Source of the DNA: Alphaproteobacteria bacterium
GTDB taxonomy: Bacteria > Pseudomonadota > Alphaproteobacteria > Bin95
DNA length: 58,673 nucleotides
Reading direction: 5' to 3'
Assembly (NCBI GenBank): GCA_022826185.1
Contig: JAJDVH010000011.1
Location: forward strand, 1 to 58,673
Shown: one piece after another, positions 23,729 through 31,866 of the stretch
How the letters are laid out: each line of letters begins with the position of its first letter
Position numbering within the stretch: position 1 is the stretch's first letter
Program-made: the position numbers and the translations under genes
Notes under the pieces: generated by a model
Database searches by the model: none
The model's input: the letters and a program-made list of their open reading frames with translations, nothing else
Told to the model about the DNA's origin: nothing

Positions 23729-26622
23729 CGCAATGCGACGGTCGTTATATCGTCGCTCTGCTCGACGCCGGTAGAGAACGCCTCGACCGACGCCCGCATC
23801 GCGTCGCAAATGGCGGCAGGCGGCGCTCCGGCAGTGGCTTCCAGTTCGGCTTCCAGACGCGGCTCGCCGAATTGCTCGCCCGCTTCGTTGAAGGCTTCGT
23901 TGACGCCGTCGGTATAGAAGAACAGTGTTTCGCCGGGCGCCAGGAGGGTTTCGCCTTCCTGGAAACTGAAGCCCGGCATGATCGCAAGCGCCAGGCCGGC
24001 ATCCATCGGCAAGGTTGATATCTGCCCTCCGGCGTCGATCCGGTAGGTCGGGTTATGTCCGGCATTGGCGAATGTCACATGGCCGGTCTCGGCATCGACA
24101 ACCGCGTAGAAGGCAGTGACGAACATCATTTGTTCGTTCTCCGCCTCCAGCATGTCGTTCAATGCCGTCAGCACCCTGGACGGAGATTCGCCGATCAGCG
24201 CCGTGGCCTTTAGCAGGGTGCGTGCGATCAGCATGAAGAACGCGGCCGGTATTCCCTTGCCCGAAACATCCGCAATGACGATCCCGATACGGCGCTCGTC
24301 GATCGCGAAATAATCGTAGAAGTCGCCGCCCACTTCCTTGGCCGGCACCATCTGGGCCGCGATCTCAACAGTGCGTTGAGGCGGCGTTTCGCGCGGCAGG
24401 ACGGAGAGCTGCAGATCATGGGCAATGGACAGCTCGCGTTCGATCGCGACAAGGCGCTCCTTGTGCTTGAGGGCCTCGCGAAGTTCCTCGACCAGTTCGG
24501 TCAGGCGGCCGTGCTGTTCGCGGATGCGCTGGGCCATTTGCTCGAACACCAGCGTGAGGGCTTCGAACTCGTCGCTCGCTCCCTCCTGTTCGAGCTGGGC
24601 GAGCTGGTCGGTGACCGCCTGCCGGGCTTCCGCGCCGACCGCCGAAGTGAGGCCGGTCATCTGCTGGCGCAGGAATCGTTCGCGCCGCCTTTGCGCCCTG
24701 CGGCGCTCCGCGGACAGGCGCTCAACCTCGCCCAACGACGTGCGGTAAGCCTCAACCGCCCTGGCGATGCGGGCGATCTCGTCCTTGCCGGCCTCCTGTT
24801 CGAGCCAGACTCCGCGCCGACCGTCGGACAGTGCTTCCAGCACGCCGATCACCCGATCGAGCGGTTGCAGCGAGCCGCGCAGGTTCGCGTAAAGGACCCA
24901 TAGTGCGATGCAGGCGAAAATCGCCACCGCTCCGAAGAAGGCGATACGCAAGGCCTCCTGCCGTGCCGAAAGCTCGCTGACGTCGGTTATGACATGAAGC
25001 GCCGCAAGCCGCCCGCCATTCAGGGCCGGGATATTCGCGGTCGTCCTGGCATAGTCGCCGCTATCGCCATCGAGCCCCTGCCAAAGCGGCGGATCGGTGC
25101 CGAAGATCAGCCCGCCTTCGCTCCCCACCAGGAACGCCTCTCCGCCGAGAACCGCCCCTGCCTCCAGCACCGCCGAGGCAAGGGGGACGCTCGCAGCGAC
25201 GATCAGCACATCGCCTTGTTCCGGGTCTCCCAAGGCTTCCGCAACTGTCCAGACAGGCTTGCCGTCAGCATCGAGGTCGCCGCCGCTTACCCGGCTGCCC
25301 GTGTCCATGATCCGCTTGGCGACACGCGGCGACAAGGGGTTCCGCCCCACGAACAGGCGTCCCCCTCCCTCTTCGGACGGATCGAAGGTCACGAGTTGTT
25401 TGAGACCGCTGCTCGTGGCGATATCTTCGATCAGCCGCGCTGCAAGCAACGCGTCTCCCGCAAGGAGCGCAGACCGGATACCCTCATTGACGCGAAGCGA
25501 AGCCAGTTGGCGCGCGACCAAATCCGTCTCGCGTTGCGACAGGGTTTTCCAGACGGTCCTCAGCGCAGTCTGGCGGTCTTCGTCATAACTCTCGGCCAAC
25601 AGGCGCTCGCGAACGATGCTGCCGTAGCCCAGGCCGATGGCCAGCAACAGCCCCCCGAGGCTTATGATGGCCGTCAGCCGCAGGCGTATCGAGATATTCC
25701 TTCCGAACCGGCCTACCGCGGTGGGGGGCGTCGGAGGAATGTCGCGGAATGTCGGTTCCAGCCGCTGAACCAGTCCCCGCCGAACGCGTTCGAGCGAATC
25801 CCGCACTGTCCGCCCGACCGCGGCATCGCGTGCGTCTTCCGCCTGATCCAGAATCGAATCGTACCGCGCCCGCAGACCGTGCAGCACCGAGTTGAATGCA
25901 CGGGCTGCAAAGCCGATTTCGTCCCGCTGCCCCAAATCCCCGAGCAGCACCGGGCGCCCGCCGGCCGCTTGCGCGATGCCGCTGTCGAGCCGTTGCAGGC
26001 GGCGGCCGACGCGCAACCCCAGGAATAGCGCGCACAGCAACCCGGCGATGACGCCGACGGCGCCCGCTATGGCGAAGCTCGGCCAGTTCCGGCGCAGAAT
26101 ATGCGTCACGAAGTCCTTTTCGACGGCGACATGCAGAAGAGCCAGCGGGTAGTCAGCCGGACCGATCGGGCGGATGTCGACGGAAAGCTCGCCGAAGATG
26201 TGACGGTTGCGGGCTTCCGTCATTCCCCCCGCCATCCGCCGCTCCTCGAAAACGGTATCGGCCGCTTCCAGAACCTCTTCGAGCCGCTCACGCGCAATGC
26301 CGCTGAAATAGACCGGTCTCTTGTCCGGCGACGTCATAGCGATAAAACGGATATCCGGATTGTCGTCGAGAAAGCGCTGGAAGAAGGGCTCGACCCCCCG
26401 AAGCTCCGCAAGCGGGATGCCGACCCGAGCGGCGCGTTCCATCTCGGTCTTCATCGCCTGCCCGACCGCCAGCGCCTTGCGGTCAAGTTCGTCGGTCAGC
26501 GGCTCTTCGGCCCACCAGTGGAAAGCAGCAGCCGTCAAGACCGCCTGCAGGAGTGCGACTATGACGGCGGCTGCGCAGGCTTTCAGCCAAATTGTTCGCG
26601 AGAGTCCGCCCATGCCCATCAT
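23698..26622 (-). CDS. Double-sensor membrane SpoIIE/PP2C-type phosphatase
   Basis: 974 aa. First unit: helix 12-34, periplasmic sensor 35-178 (VGIPLAELRGVEPFFQRFL, DNPDIRFIAMTSPDKRPVYF), helix about 182-203, HAMP 204-255. Second unit: helix about 312-336, second periplasmic domain 337-555, helix about 557-579, HAMP 580-635. Then a coiled coil (640-745) and a SpoIIE-type PP2C domain (750-970) with every metal motif: GGDFYDY at 765, IADVSGKG, ANAGHNP, YTDGVNEAFNEAG, QSDDITTVAL. It should dephosphorylate a Ser/Thr-phosphorylated protein, commonly a STAS-domain regulator, in response to two periplasmic signals. No STAS or anti-sigma partner is in the window. ATGA overlap with the upstream sensor-only gene fixes the start at 26622. 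Confidence 0.87.
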   Translation of the reverse strand: MMGMGGLSRTIWLKACAAAVIVALLQAVLTAAAFHWWAEEPLTDELDRKALAVGQAMKTEMERAARVGIPLAELRGVEPFFQRFLDDNPDIRFIAMTSPDKRPVYFSGIARERLEEVLEAADTVFEERRMAGGMTEARNRHIFGELSVDIRPIGPADYPLALLHVAVEKDFVTHILRRNWPSFAIAGAVGVIAGLLCALFLGLRVGRRLQRLDSGIAQAAGGRPVLLGDLGQRDEIGFAARAFNSVLHGLRARYDSILDQAEDARDAAVGRTVRDSLERVRRGLVQRLEPTFRDIPPTPPTAVGRFGRNISIRLRLTAIISLGGLLLAIGLGYGSIVRERLLAESYDEDRQTALRTVWKTLSQRETDLVARQLASLRVNEGIRSALLAGDALLAARLIEDIATSSGLKQLVTFDPSEEGGGRLFVGRNPLSPRVAKRIMDTGSRVSGGDLDADGKPVWTVAEALGDPEQGDVLIVAASVPLASAVLEAGAVLGGEAFLVGSEGGLIFGTDPPLWQGLDGDSGDYARTTANIPALNGGRLAALHVITDVSELSARQEALRIAFFGAVAIFACIALWVLYANLRGSLQPLDRVIGVLEALSDGRRGVWLEQEAGKDEIARIARAVEAYRTSLGEVERLSAERRRAQRRRERFLRQQMTGLTSAVGAEARQAVTDQLAQLEQEGASDEFEALTLVFEQMAQRIREQHGRLTELVEELREALKHKERLVAIERELSIAHDLQLSVLPRETPPQRTVEIAAQMVPAKEVGGDFYDYFAIDERRIGIVIADVSGKGIPAAFFMLIARTLLKATALIGESPSRVLTALNDMLEAENEQMMFVTAFYAVVDAETGHVTFANAGHNPTYRIDAGGQISTLPMDAGLALAIMPGFSFQEGETLLAPGETLFFYTDGVNEAFNEAGEQFGEPRLEAELEATAGAPPAAICDAMRASVEAFSTGVEQSDDITTVALRYLGDGADAP

Positions 26623-27356
26623 CCGATCCGGTCCAGCCGGTCGATTTCGCGCGCGTCGGTATCCATCGTGGCGAGCATTCCGGTTGCGGCCTCGTGGAAA
26701 CGGGCAAGCGATTCCGGGGCTCCCTTGAGGTCCGCCGCCTGACCTTCGGCCATCGCCAGCAGAGAGGTGTCGCTTTGCCTCAGCATGTCCAGAACGGGGC
26801 GCAACACCCATCGGGCAAACACGGAAACGAGCAGGAGGCAAATCGCGAATACGACAGCGGCGATACCGAGAACCGTGATCGTCGCGCGCTCCAGCAACGG
26901 GGCGCTGTGCCGGACTTCGCTCTCCAGCAGGACGCCGCCGACGACCTTCCCGAAATTATTGATAAGGGGGCTGCCCACGGTCACGGCCCTCTCATCGGCT
27001 TCGATCCAGCGTCCGGTCCGGTCGCTGATTTCCACCGTCGTGCCGAGGTCCGTCTGGTCGGTGGAGAACACGACCCGGCCATTGGCTCCGAAGACCAGCA
27101 GGCGGTCGATATCGGGGTCGGCGGCCTGGGTCCGGTCGAGTATGGCGGCAATCTCCGGAATGGTTTCCAGCCGGAGACCCAGATCCGTCCGGACGGTAAT
27201 TGTGTGGGCGATCTCATCGACGGTGAAGCCGAAATGAGATGTCTTGACCGTCCTGAGTTCGCGGTCGAACGTGTCCAGCGCGGCATAAACGACGAACGCG
27301 AGCGACAGGGCGACGCCAACAAGAAGCGCCAGTCCCAACTTGATCCGCAGTCTCAT
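26619..27356 (-). CDS. Sensor-only membrane protein (Cache-like) paired with the phosphatase
   Basis: 245 aa. N-terminal helix (IKLGLALLVGVALSLAFVVY), periplasmic sensor with RTDLGLRLETIPEIAAIL, DRLLVFGANGRVVFSTDQ and VGSPLINNFGKVVGGVLLES, a second helix (TITVLGIAAVVFAICLLLVS) and a HAMP-like tail (RWVLRPVLDMLRQSDTSLLA) of about 65 residues, with no output domain. The INNFGK-GGV segment is nearly the same as in 19836-20588. Its stop overlaps the phosphatase start as ATGA, so the two are made together and probably form a mixed receptor. First gene of its operon; 84 bp separate it from the AMP-ligase gene behind it. Confidence 0.75.
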   Translation of the reverse strand: MRLRIKLGLALLVGVALSLAFVVYAALDTFDRELRTVKTSHFGFTVDEIAHTITVRTDLGLRLETIPEIAAILDRTQAADPDIDRLLVFGANGRVVFSTDQTDLGTTVEISDRTGRWIEADERAVTVGSPLINNFGKVVGGVLLESEVRHSAPLLERATITVLGIAAVVFAICLLLVSVFARWVLRPVLDMLRQSDTSLLAMAEGQAADLKGAPESLARFHEAATGMLATMDTDAREIDRLDRIG

Positions 27357-27440
27357 GATCGCCGGCCTGCTCCGCCGCCATCGACTCGGTTAATCTTAGC
27401 GCGTGCCGCCATAGCCGCGCCAGCGTCCCGCTTCACGCGC

Positions 27441-29018
27441 CTATAAGTCCCTGTCCGGTTCCGCATCCCAACACTCGCCAATCCCGCGCTCCCGCAATTC
27501 GTGGCGCGCAATCTCGTTCTTGGTCATCGTCCGCGGAAACTCATCCACGAACTCGATATAGCGCGGCGCCTTGAAATAGGCGATTCGTTCGCGGCACCAG
27601 TGGACGAGCGCTTGCGGGTCCACCGAGGCGGAAACCTGCACATAGGCCTTGATGTCCTCTTCTCCGAGATCGGAGGGCACGCCTACACAGGCGCAGTCGA
27701 CGACGGCGTCGTGGGCGGTGATCGCCTTCTCGACCTCGAAGGCCGAAACATTCTCGCCGCGCCGGCGGATCCAGTGGGCCTCGCGGCCGACAAAGTGGAC
27801 ATAGCCGTCCTCGTCGAGCCAGCCGAGGTCGCCCGAGTGGTACCAGAGATTGCGCCAGGCGGAGAGGGTTGCCTCCGGCTTGTTGATGTATTCGATCATG
27901 TAGGTGTTCGGTACTTTGGGCCGCAGCAGGAGCTGCCCGGTCGTGCCCGCCGGCACCGGGTTGTCGTCCGCATCGACGACCAGAAGCTCCGTCCATCCGT
28001 GCGGCCGGCCGCATGTGCCGATCTTGCGGTCGTGCAGCCGTTCGGAGCAGATCAGCACGCCCATCTCCGTCATCGCATACACCTCGAGCATGGGAATTCC
28101 GAACCGGGCCTCGAACTCGTCCCGCAGCTCGCGCCGGACCTGGCCCGAGGCGATGCCCACCCCGACCTTGACCCGGTGCGAGCGGTCGAGCCCGCTCTCC
28201 GGGCGGCGCAGCAGCACCGACATCATTGTCCCCAGCGGGTCGATGATGGTGGCCCCGTGGCGATGCACCGTCTCCCAGTAGCGCGAGGCGCTGAACCATT
28301 TGTGCATCACGCCCGTCATGCCCGTGTAGAGCGGCCCGGTGACGCCGAATTGCTGGCCGCCGATATGGAAGAAGTGCGAGTTGGCGAAATGCACGTCGTC
28401 CGGCCGCGCTTCGGCGATCTCCGCATAACGAATGGCCGCCGCGATGTAATAGAGGTGGGAGACGAGTACGCCTTTCGGCATGGAGGTGCTGCCGCCGGTA
28501 TAGACGATCGCAACAGGATCCGTCGGTCCGACCTGGGCCTCCGGCAACGCCTCGGAACCTGTCAGCAGCTCGTCCCAGGCGGCGTAGCCAGCGCATGGCG
28601 CGCCGTGGACCATCACTTCCGGAGGCGAGGCGAAACGGTCCGCCGCCGCTTCGCAGACATCCATCAGTTCGTCGTCGGCGACCAGCAGTTTCGCGCCGGT
28701 ATCGTTCAGGCTGTAGGCGAGGTCGTCACGGGCCAGCGACACGTTCAGCGCCGCATAGACGGCGCCGATCTTGGCGCAGGCGAACCAGATGATCTCCTGC
28801 GCCAGCGAGTTGTACATGAAGGTCGCGACGACATCGCCCTTGGCCAGGCCGCGCTCCAGGAGCGCGTTGGCGACGCGGTTCGAGAGCCGGTCGGCATCCG
28901 CATAGGTCAGTGTCTCGTCCCGGCAAATTAGCAACGGCTTGTCGCCCAGCGAAGCCCGCATCGTCACCAGGTCGCGCAGGGTGGTCGCATGCGGCGTTTC
29001 GCCCATGATGCGGATCAT
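27441..29018 (-). CDS. AMP-dependent acyl-CoA ligase (CaiC-like)
   Basis: 525 aa. ANL superfamily. VYTGGSTSMPKGVLVSH is the phosphate-binding loop, EVYAMTEMGVLI the A5 region, and HSGDLGWLDEDGYVHFVGR the A7/A8 region with WIRRRGENVSAFEVE. At the C-terminus FPRTMTKNEIARHELRERG replaces the usual TGK(I/V)-K motif; related CaiC-like ligases carry a similar variant (TERVAKHEL), so activity is not excluded. GGAGGCGAGAG precedes the ATG at 29018, which overlaps the CoA-transferase stop as ATGA. It is the last gene of the 32952-27441 operon and would supply a CoA thioester for the transferase or hydratase. Confidence 0.87.
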   Translation of the reverse strand: MIRIMGETPHATTLRDLVTMRASLGDKPLLICRDETLTYADADRLSNRVANALLERGLAKGDVVATFMYNSLAQEIIWFACAKIGAVYAALNVSLARDDLAYSLNDTGAKLLVADDELMDVCEAAADRFASPPEVMVHGAPCAGYAAWDELLTGSEALPEAQVGPTDPVAIVYTGGSTSMPKGVLVSHLYYIAAAIRYAEIAEARPDDVHFANSHFFHIGGQQFGVTGPLYTGMTGVMHKWFSASRYWETVHRHGATIIDPLGTMMSVLLRRPESGLDRSHRVKVGVGIASGQVRRELRDEFEARFGIPMLEVYAMTEMGVLICSERLHDRKIGTCGRPHGWTELLVVDADDNPVPAGTTGQLLLRPKVPNTYMIEYINKPEATLSAWRNLWYHSGDLGWLDEDGYVHFVGREAHWIRRRGENVSAFEVEKAITAHDAVVDCACVGVPSDLGEEDIKAYVQVSASVDPQALVHWCRERIAYFKAPRYIEFVDEFPRTMTKNEIARHELRERGIGECWDAEPDRDL

Positions 29019-30718
29019 CTCTCGCCTCCTCGGTCGAGCATGGGTGCAGGTTTGCGGAAGGGCGCCCGGTGTCCGTTCACGCGCCAGGGAGAAGCGACCA
29101 GAAGCTCCTTGCCGGTCACCGGGTGCTGCGCCTCGATCCAGCCGGAGCAGTCCGCGAAGACAGGCGAGGCATCGCTTTCATCCAGTTCCACGACAGCGGC
29201 GGTCATCGGCAGGGCCGGGCCAGCCGCGGGCGTTGCGGCGAGCGCGGCCGCCGCTTCGATCTGCGAGAGGTCGAGCGCCCGCCCCTGCCCGTCCCGGTCG
29301 CGGGCCACGAGCGCAGCGAGGGCCGCCAATGCCGCGAAACAGGCGGCGTTCGGGTCGCTGATCGAGAAGGTGGGCGAGCCTATGAACGCGCCCGCATCGT
29401 CCCGGATGAGTATTTCGGCGCCGGCGAGCGCACTCAGCACCAGCCCGTAGGAGCGCAGGCGCTCGACTGCCGAACCGTTGCCCGGTCCGCTCATCGACAG
29501 GCTCACCAGCCCCGGATTCGCGCGCGCCAGCACTTCGCGGCCAAGGCCCATGCGGTCCATCGTCCCAACGGTGAAATTCTCGATCAGCAGGTCGGCCCGG
29601 CTCACCAGCTCAAGCAGCCGCGTCCTGCCTTCGTCCGACTTGAGGTTGAGCGACAGCCCGGTCTTGTTTCGGTTCAGGCTGTGGAAGTAGAAAGAGCTCT
29701 CGAGCCGGACATGCTCGTCCATCTGGCCCCGCAGATGTTCCAGGCCCCGTGTGCGGTAGAGGTCGAACCGGCCGGGAGACTCGACCTTGATTACCTCCGC
29801 GCCGAGGTCCGCGAGAAGCTGGCCGACCATAGGCCCCGACCAGATCCAGCAGAGCTCGACGCAGACCAGCCCCTCCAGCGGTCCCGCGCGCCCGCCTCGT
29901 TTCCGGTGGTCCGCAGCGCTTCCGCGACCCGTAGGCTCAGCCAGAAACGGCATCGCCGGTTCCTCGAAGCCGGGCCGGAACACGCCTCGCTCCAGCGCCT
30001 CGCCATAGCTGTAGACGGGGGCGATCACCGCGCCTTCCTCCAGGCCGCGTGCGAGCAGGTCGTCGCGCGCCTTGTCCGCCAGCGTTTCCTCCAGCAGCGC
30101 ATCCGCCTCGGCGCTGTCCCTTGCCAGCGCGAACGGGTTGTCGAAGCCGGGTCTGCGCGCCCATTCCGGGTCGCCGAGCGCCGTCGCGATTCGCCGCCAG
30201 TCCCGCCGCGAACGCCCGAGCAGTGCGACATGGCCGTCCCGGCAAGCGAAAAAACCCATCGGGAAGATGAGGCCGTGCTCGACGCAGATCCGCCCGTTGC
30301 GCTTCCACAGCCGGCGGCGTTCCTCCGGCGTGCCGGAGTTCTGGAGCGCAAAGGCGCGCATGATGTCCGCTGCGGACGCATCGTATTCCGGCGCGCCGCC
30401 GTCCGTTCCGCGCCAGGCTTCGGCGAGCGCCAGCATCGCCCCGACGAGCCCGCACCATTTCTCCGGCATGTCCGCCGGCAGCGGCAGGCCCGGACCACCG
30501 CCATGCCCGATGACAGCGGCAGGCCCGGCGACCGCAGAGGCGTCCGCGCCGCTGCCTTCCATGCCGACCTGGAAATCCCAGAGACGGATCGGCGGACCTC
30601 CCGGCGCCGCTGCGGCTCCGGCCAGTTCAAGCCACATGTACGCATAGGCGGGCGCGCGGCCCTTCCCCTCGAACGAGGCCGGGACAGTCCCTACCGGCAG
30701 CCGGCGCATCGCCTTCAT
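29015..30718 (-). CDS. CaiB/BaiF family III CoA-transferase with rearranged lobes
   Basis: 567 aa. The second half (from about 285) has the normal CaiB N-lobe: LEGLVCVELCWIWSGPMVGQ, LLADLGAEVIKVESPGRFD, NRNKTGLSLNLKSDEGRTRL, ADLLIENFTVGTMDRMGLG and GQGRALDLSQIEAA, ending with the usual PWRVNGHRAPFRKPAPML tail but lacking the small C-lobe. The first half (about 85-270) instead looks like the end of an N-lobe plus a C-lobe: DASAADIMRAFALQ, MGFFACRDGHVALLGRSRR, DWRRIATALGDPEW, GAVIAPVYSYGEALERGVFR. The chain thus appears to hold one CaiB fold in permuted order, or a tandem protein that lost its outer parts. Members move CoA between carboxylates. ATGA overlaps at both ends tie it to the ligase and the MaoC-like gene. 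Confidence 0.8.
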   Translation of the reverse strand: MKAMRRLPVGTVPASFEGKGRAPAYAYMWLELAGAAAAPGGPPIRLWDFQVGMEGSGADASAVAGPAAVIGHGGGPGLPLPADMPEKWCGLVGAMLALAEAWRGTDGGAPEYDASAADIMRAFALQNSGTPEERRRLWKRNGRICVEHGLIFPMGFFACRDGHVALLGRSRRDWRRIATALGDPEWARRPGFDNPFALARDSAEADALLEETLADKARDDLLARGLEEGAVIAPVYSYGEALERGVFRPGFEEPAMPFLAEPTGRGSAADHRKRGGRAGPLEGLVCVELCWIWSGPMVGQLLADLGAEVIKVESPGRFDLYRTRGLEHLRGQMDEHVRLESSFYFHSLNRNKTGLSLNLKSDEGRTRLLELVSRADLLIENFTVGTMDRMGLGREVLARANPGLVSLSMSGPGNGSAVERLRSYGLVLSALAGAEILIRDDAGAFIGSPTFSISDPNAACFAALAALAALVARDRDGQGRALDLSQIEAAAALAATPAAGPALPMTAAVVELDESDASPVFADCSGWIEAQHPVTGKELLVASPWRVNGHRAPFRKPAPMLDRGGER

Positions 30719-31860
30719 GCGAGCGGCAGGGGCACCGGCCCCTTCCGGCGCGAGGGCAACGCCACGGTTGCCGTCCCGAAAGCGGAAACGGCGTCCGCCT
30801 GGTTCCGCGCCTCGACATCAAGGTCGGCAAACATGGCGCCGCCGGCTTCCCGCTTGCCGGTCACCCTGCCCCGCCACCAGATCGTGTCGCCGACGAGGTT
30901 GGGCCGGCGCACCGACACATTCAGCCGGTGCAGGAAGCCATGGTCGCCGACCCAGTCGGTCAGCATGTGCTGCGCCCAGGCGATGCGCTGCGGCCCGACA
31001 TCGTAGGCTCCGCCCATGCCGACATCACGGCCCGTCGCGGCTTCGAGATGGCCTCGCCCCGCCGCGTCCTTGGCGCCCGTCTCCGGGTTGATGTGGTAGT
31101 CGTCATGGCGGCGCCGGTAGCGCACGGCGTCTCCATGCGCGCCGCCATAGGGCATGGCCCCCTGCGTCGCCGAATACCATGCCACGATATCGGTGATGGT
31201 GAGCGGCCCCTTGACGACCGGGGGAACCGCATCGCCGACACTGATATCCTCCCAGAAGAGCGGCTCCGGTCCGCGCCGCTGCTCGGCCAGAATTTCCCGC
31301 TCGATCCCTTCAAGTTCCCCCGCCGTGTAGCGGTGCGCCCCGGCGCCTGCGACTTCACCGCCCCGCTCCGCCTTCAATTGCTCGCCGCGCGGCGTCCGGG
31401 CTACCTGCCCGACCGCCTTGGCGATCTGCCGACCGTTGCTGTCGCGATAGCCTATCTCGCCTGTCTGCAACACCCATCGGGCGAAACGCCGGCCGGATTT
31501 CACTTCCTGGCGCACCAGCCGCGCCTCGACCTCGAAGCGCGTGTCGAGGCGGATGCGGTCGAACCAGGTGAAGTCCGTCCCCGCATAGATCCACTGCACG
31601 CCGGAGAGCTTGGGCGCCACGATGGTCATGTCCACGGCGTAGAGGATGCAGGGCGGCGCCACGATGCCGCCGGCGGGCGACGCCCGGGCATGGTCCTCAT
31701 CCAGCCAGAGCGGATTATCGTCGCCCACGCCCCAGGCGAAATGCCGGATGGCGTCGCGCGTTGCGGTCTCGATCCATTGCAGCCGGGACCGGCGCAGGGG
31801 TTGTCCGATCAGCGCGGCCGCTTCCGCCAGCCGCTCTTCGGTAATCTCCCCCCAGGCCAC
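30715..31860 (-). CDS. MaoC-like hot-dog-fold hydratase/dehydratase, double domain
   Basis: 381 aa. Two hot-dog domains of the MaoC / FAS1-dehydratase type. N-terminal: RHFAWGVGDDNPLWLDEDHA (the hydratase motif D-NPLW), APPCILYAVD. C-terminal: LFWEDISVGDAVPPVVKGPL and AYDVGPQRIAWAQHMLTDW, LNVSVRRPNLVGDTIWWRGR. Such proteins hydrate enoyl-CoAs or mesaconyl-CoA. Start at 31860 lies 6 bp after the monooxygenase stop; the end overlaps the CoA-transferase start. It fits an acyl-CoA turnover pathway with its neighbours, but the substrate is unknown. Confidence 0.8.
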   Translation of the reverse strand: MAWGEITEERLAEAAALIGQPLRRSRLQWIETATRDAIRHFAWGVGDDNPLWLDEDHARASPAGGIVAPPCILYAVDMTIVAPKLSGVQWIYAGTDFTWFDRIRLDTRFEVEARLVRQEVKSGRRFARWVLQTGEIGYRDSNGRQIAKAVGQVARTPRGEQLKAERGGEVAGAGAHRYTAGELEGIEREILAEQRRGPEPLFWEDISVGDAVPPVVKGPLTITDIVAWYSATQGAMPYGGAHGDAVRYRRRHDDYHINPETGAKDAAGRGHLEAATGRDVGMGGAYDVGPQRIAWAQHMLTDWVGDHGFLHRLNVSVRRPNLVGDTIWWRGRVTGKREAGGAMFADLDVEARNQADAVSAFGTATVALPSRRKGPVPLPLA

Positions 31861-31866
31861 CGCGTC

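Noticed and set aside
26623-26841. Longer N-terminus for the phosphatase
   Set aside because: The extra 73 residues lie wholly inside the upstream sensor gene, are Arg/Gly-rich, and precede a perfect ATGA overlap start at 26622.
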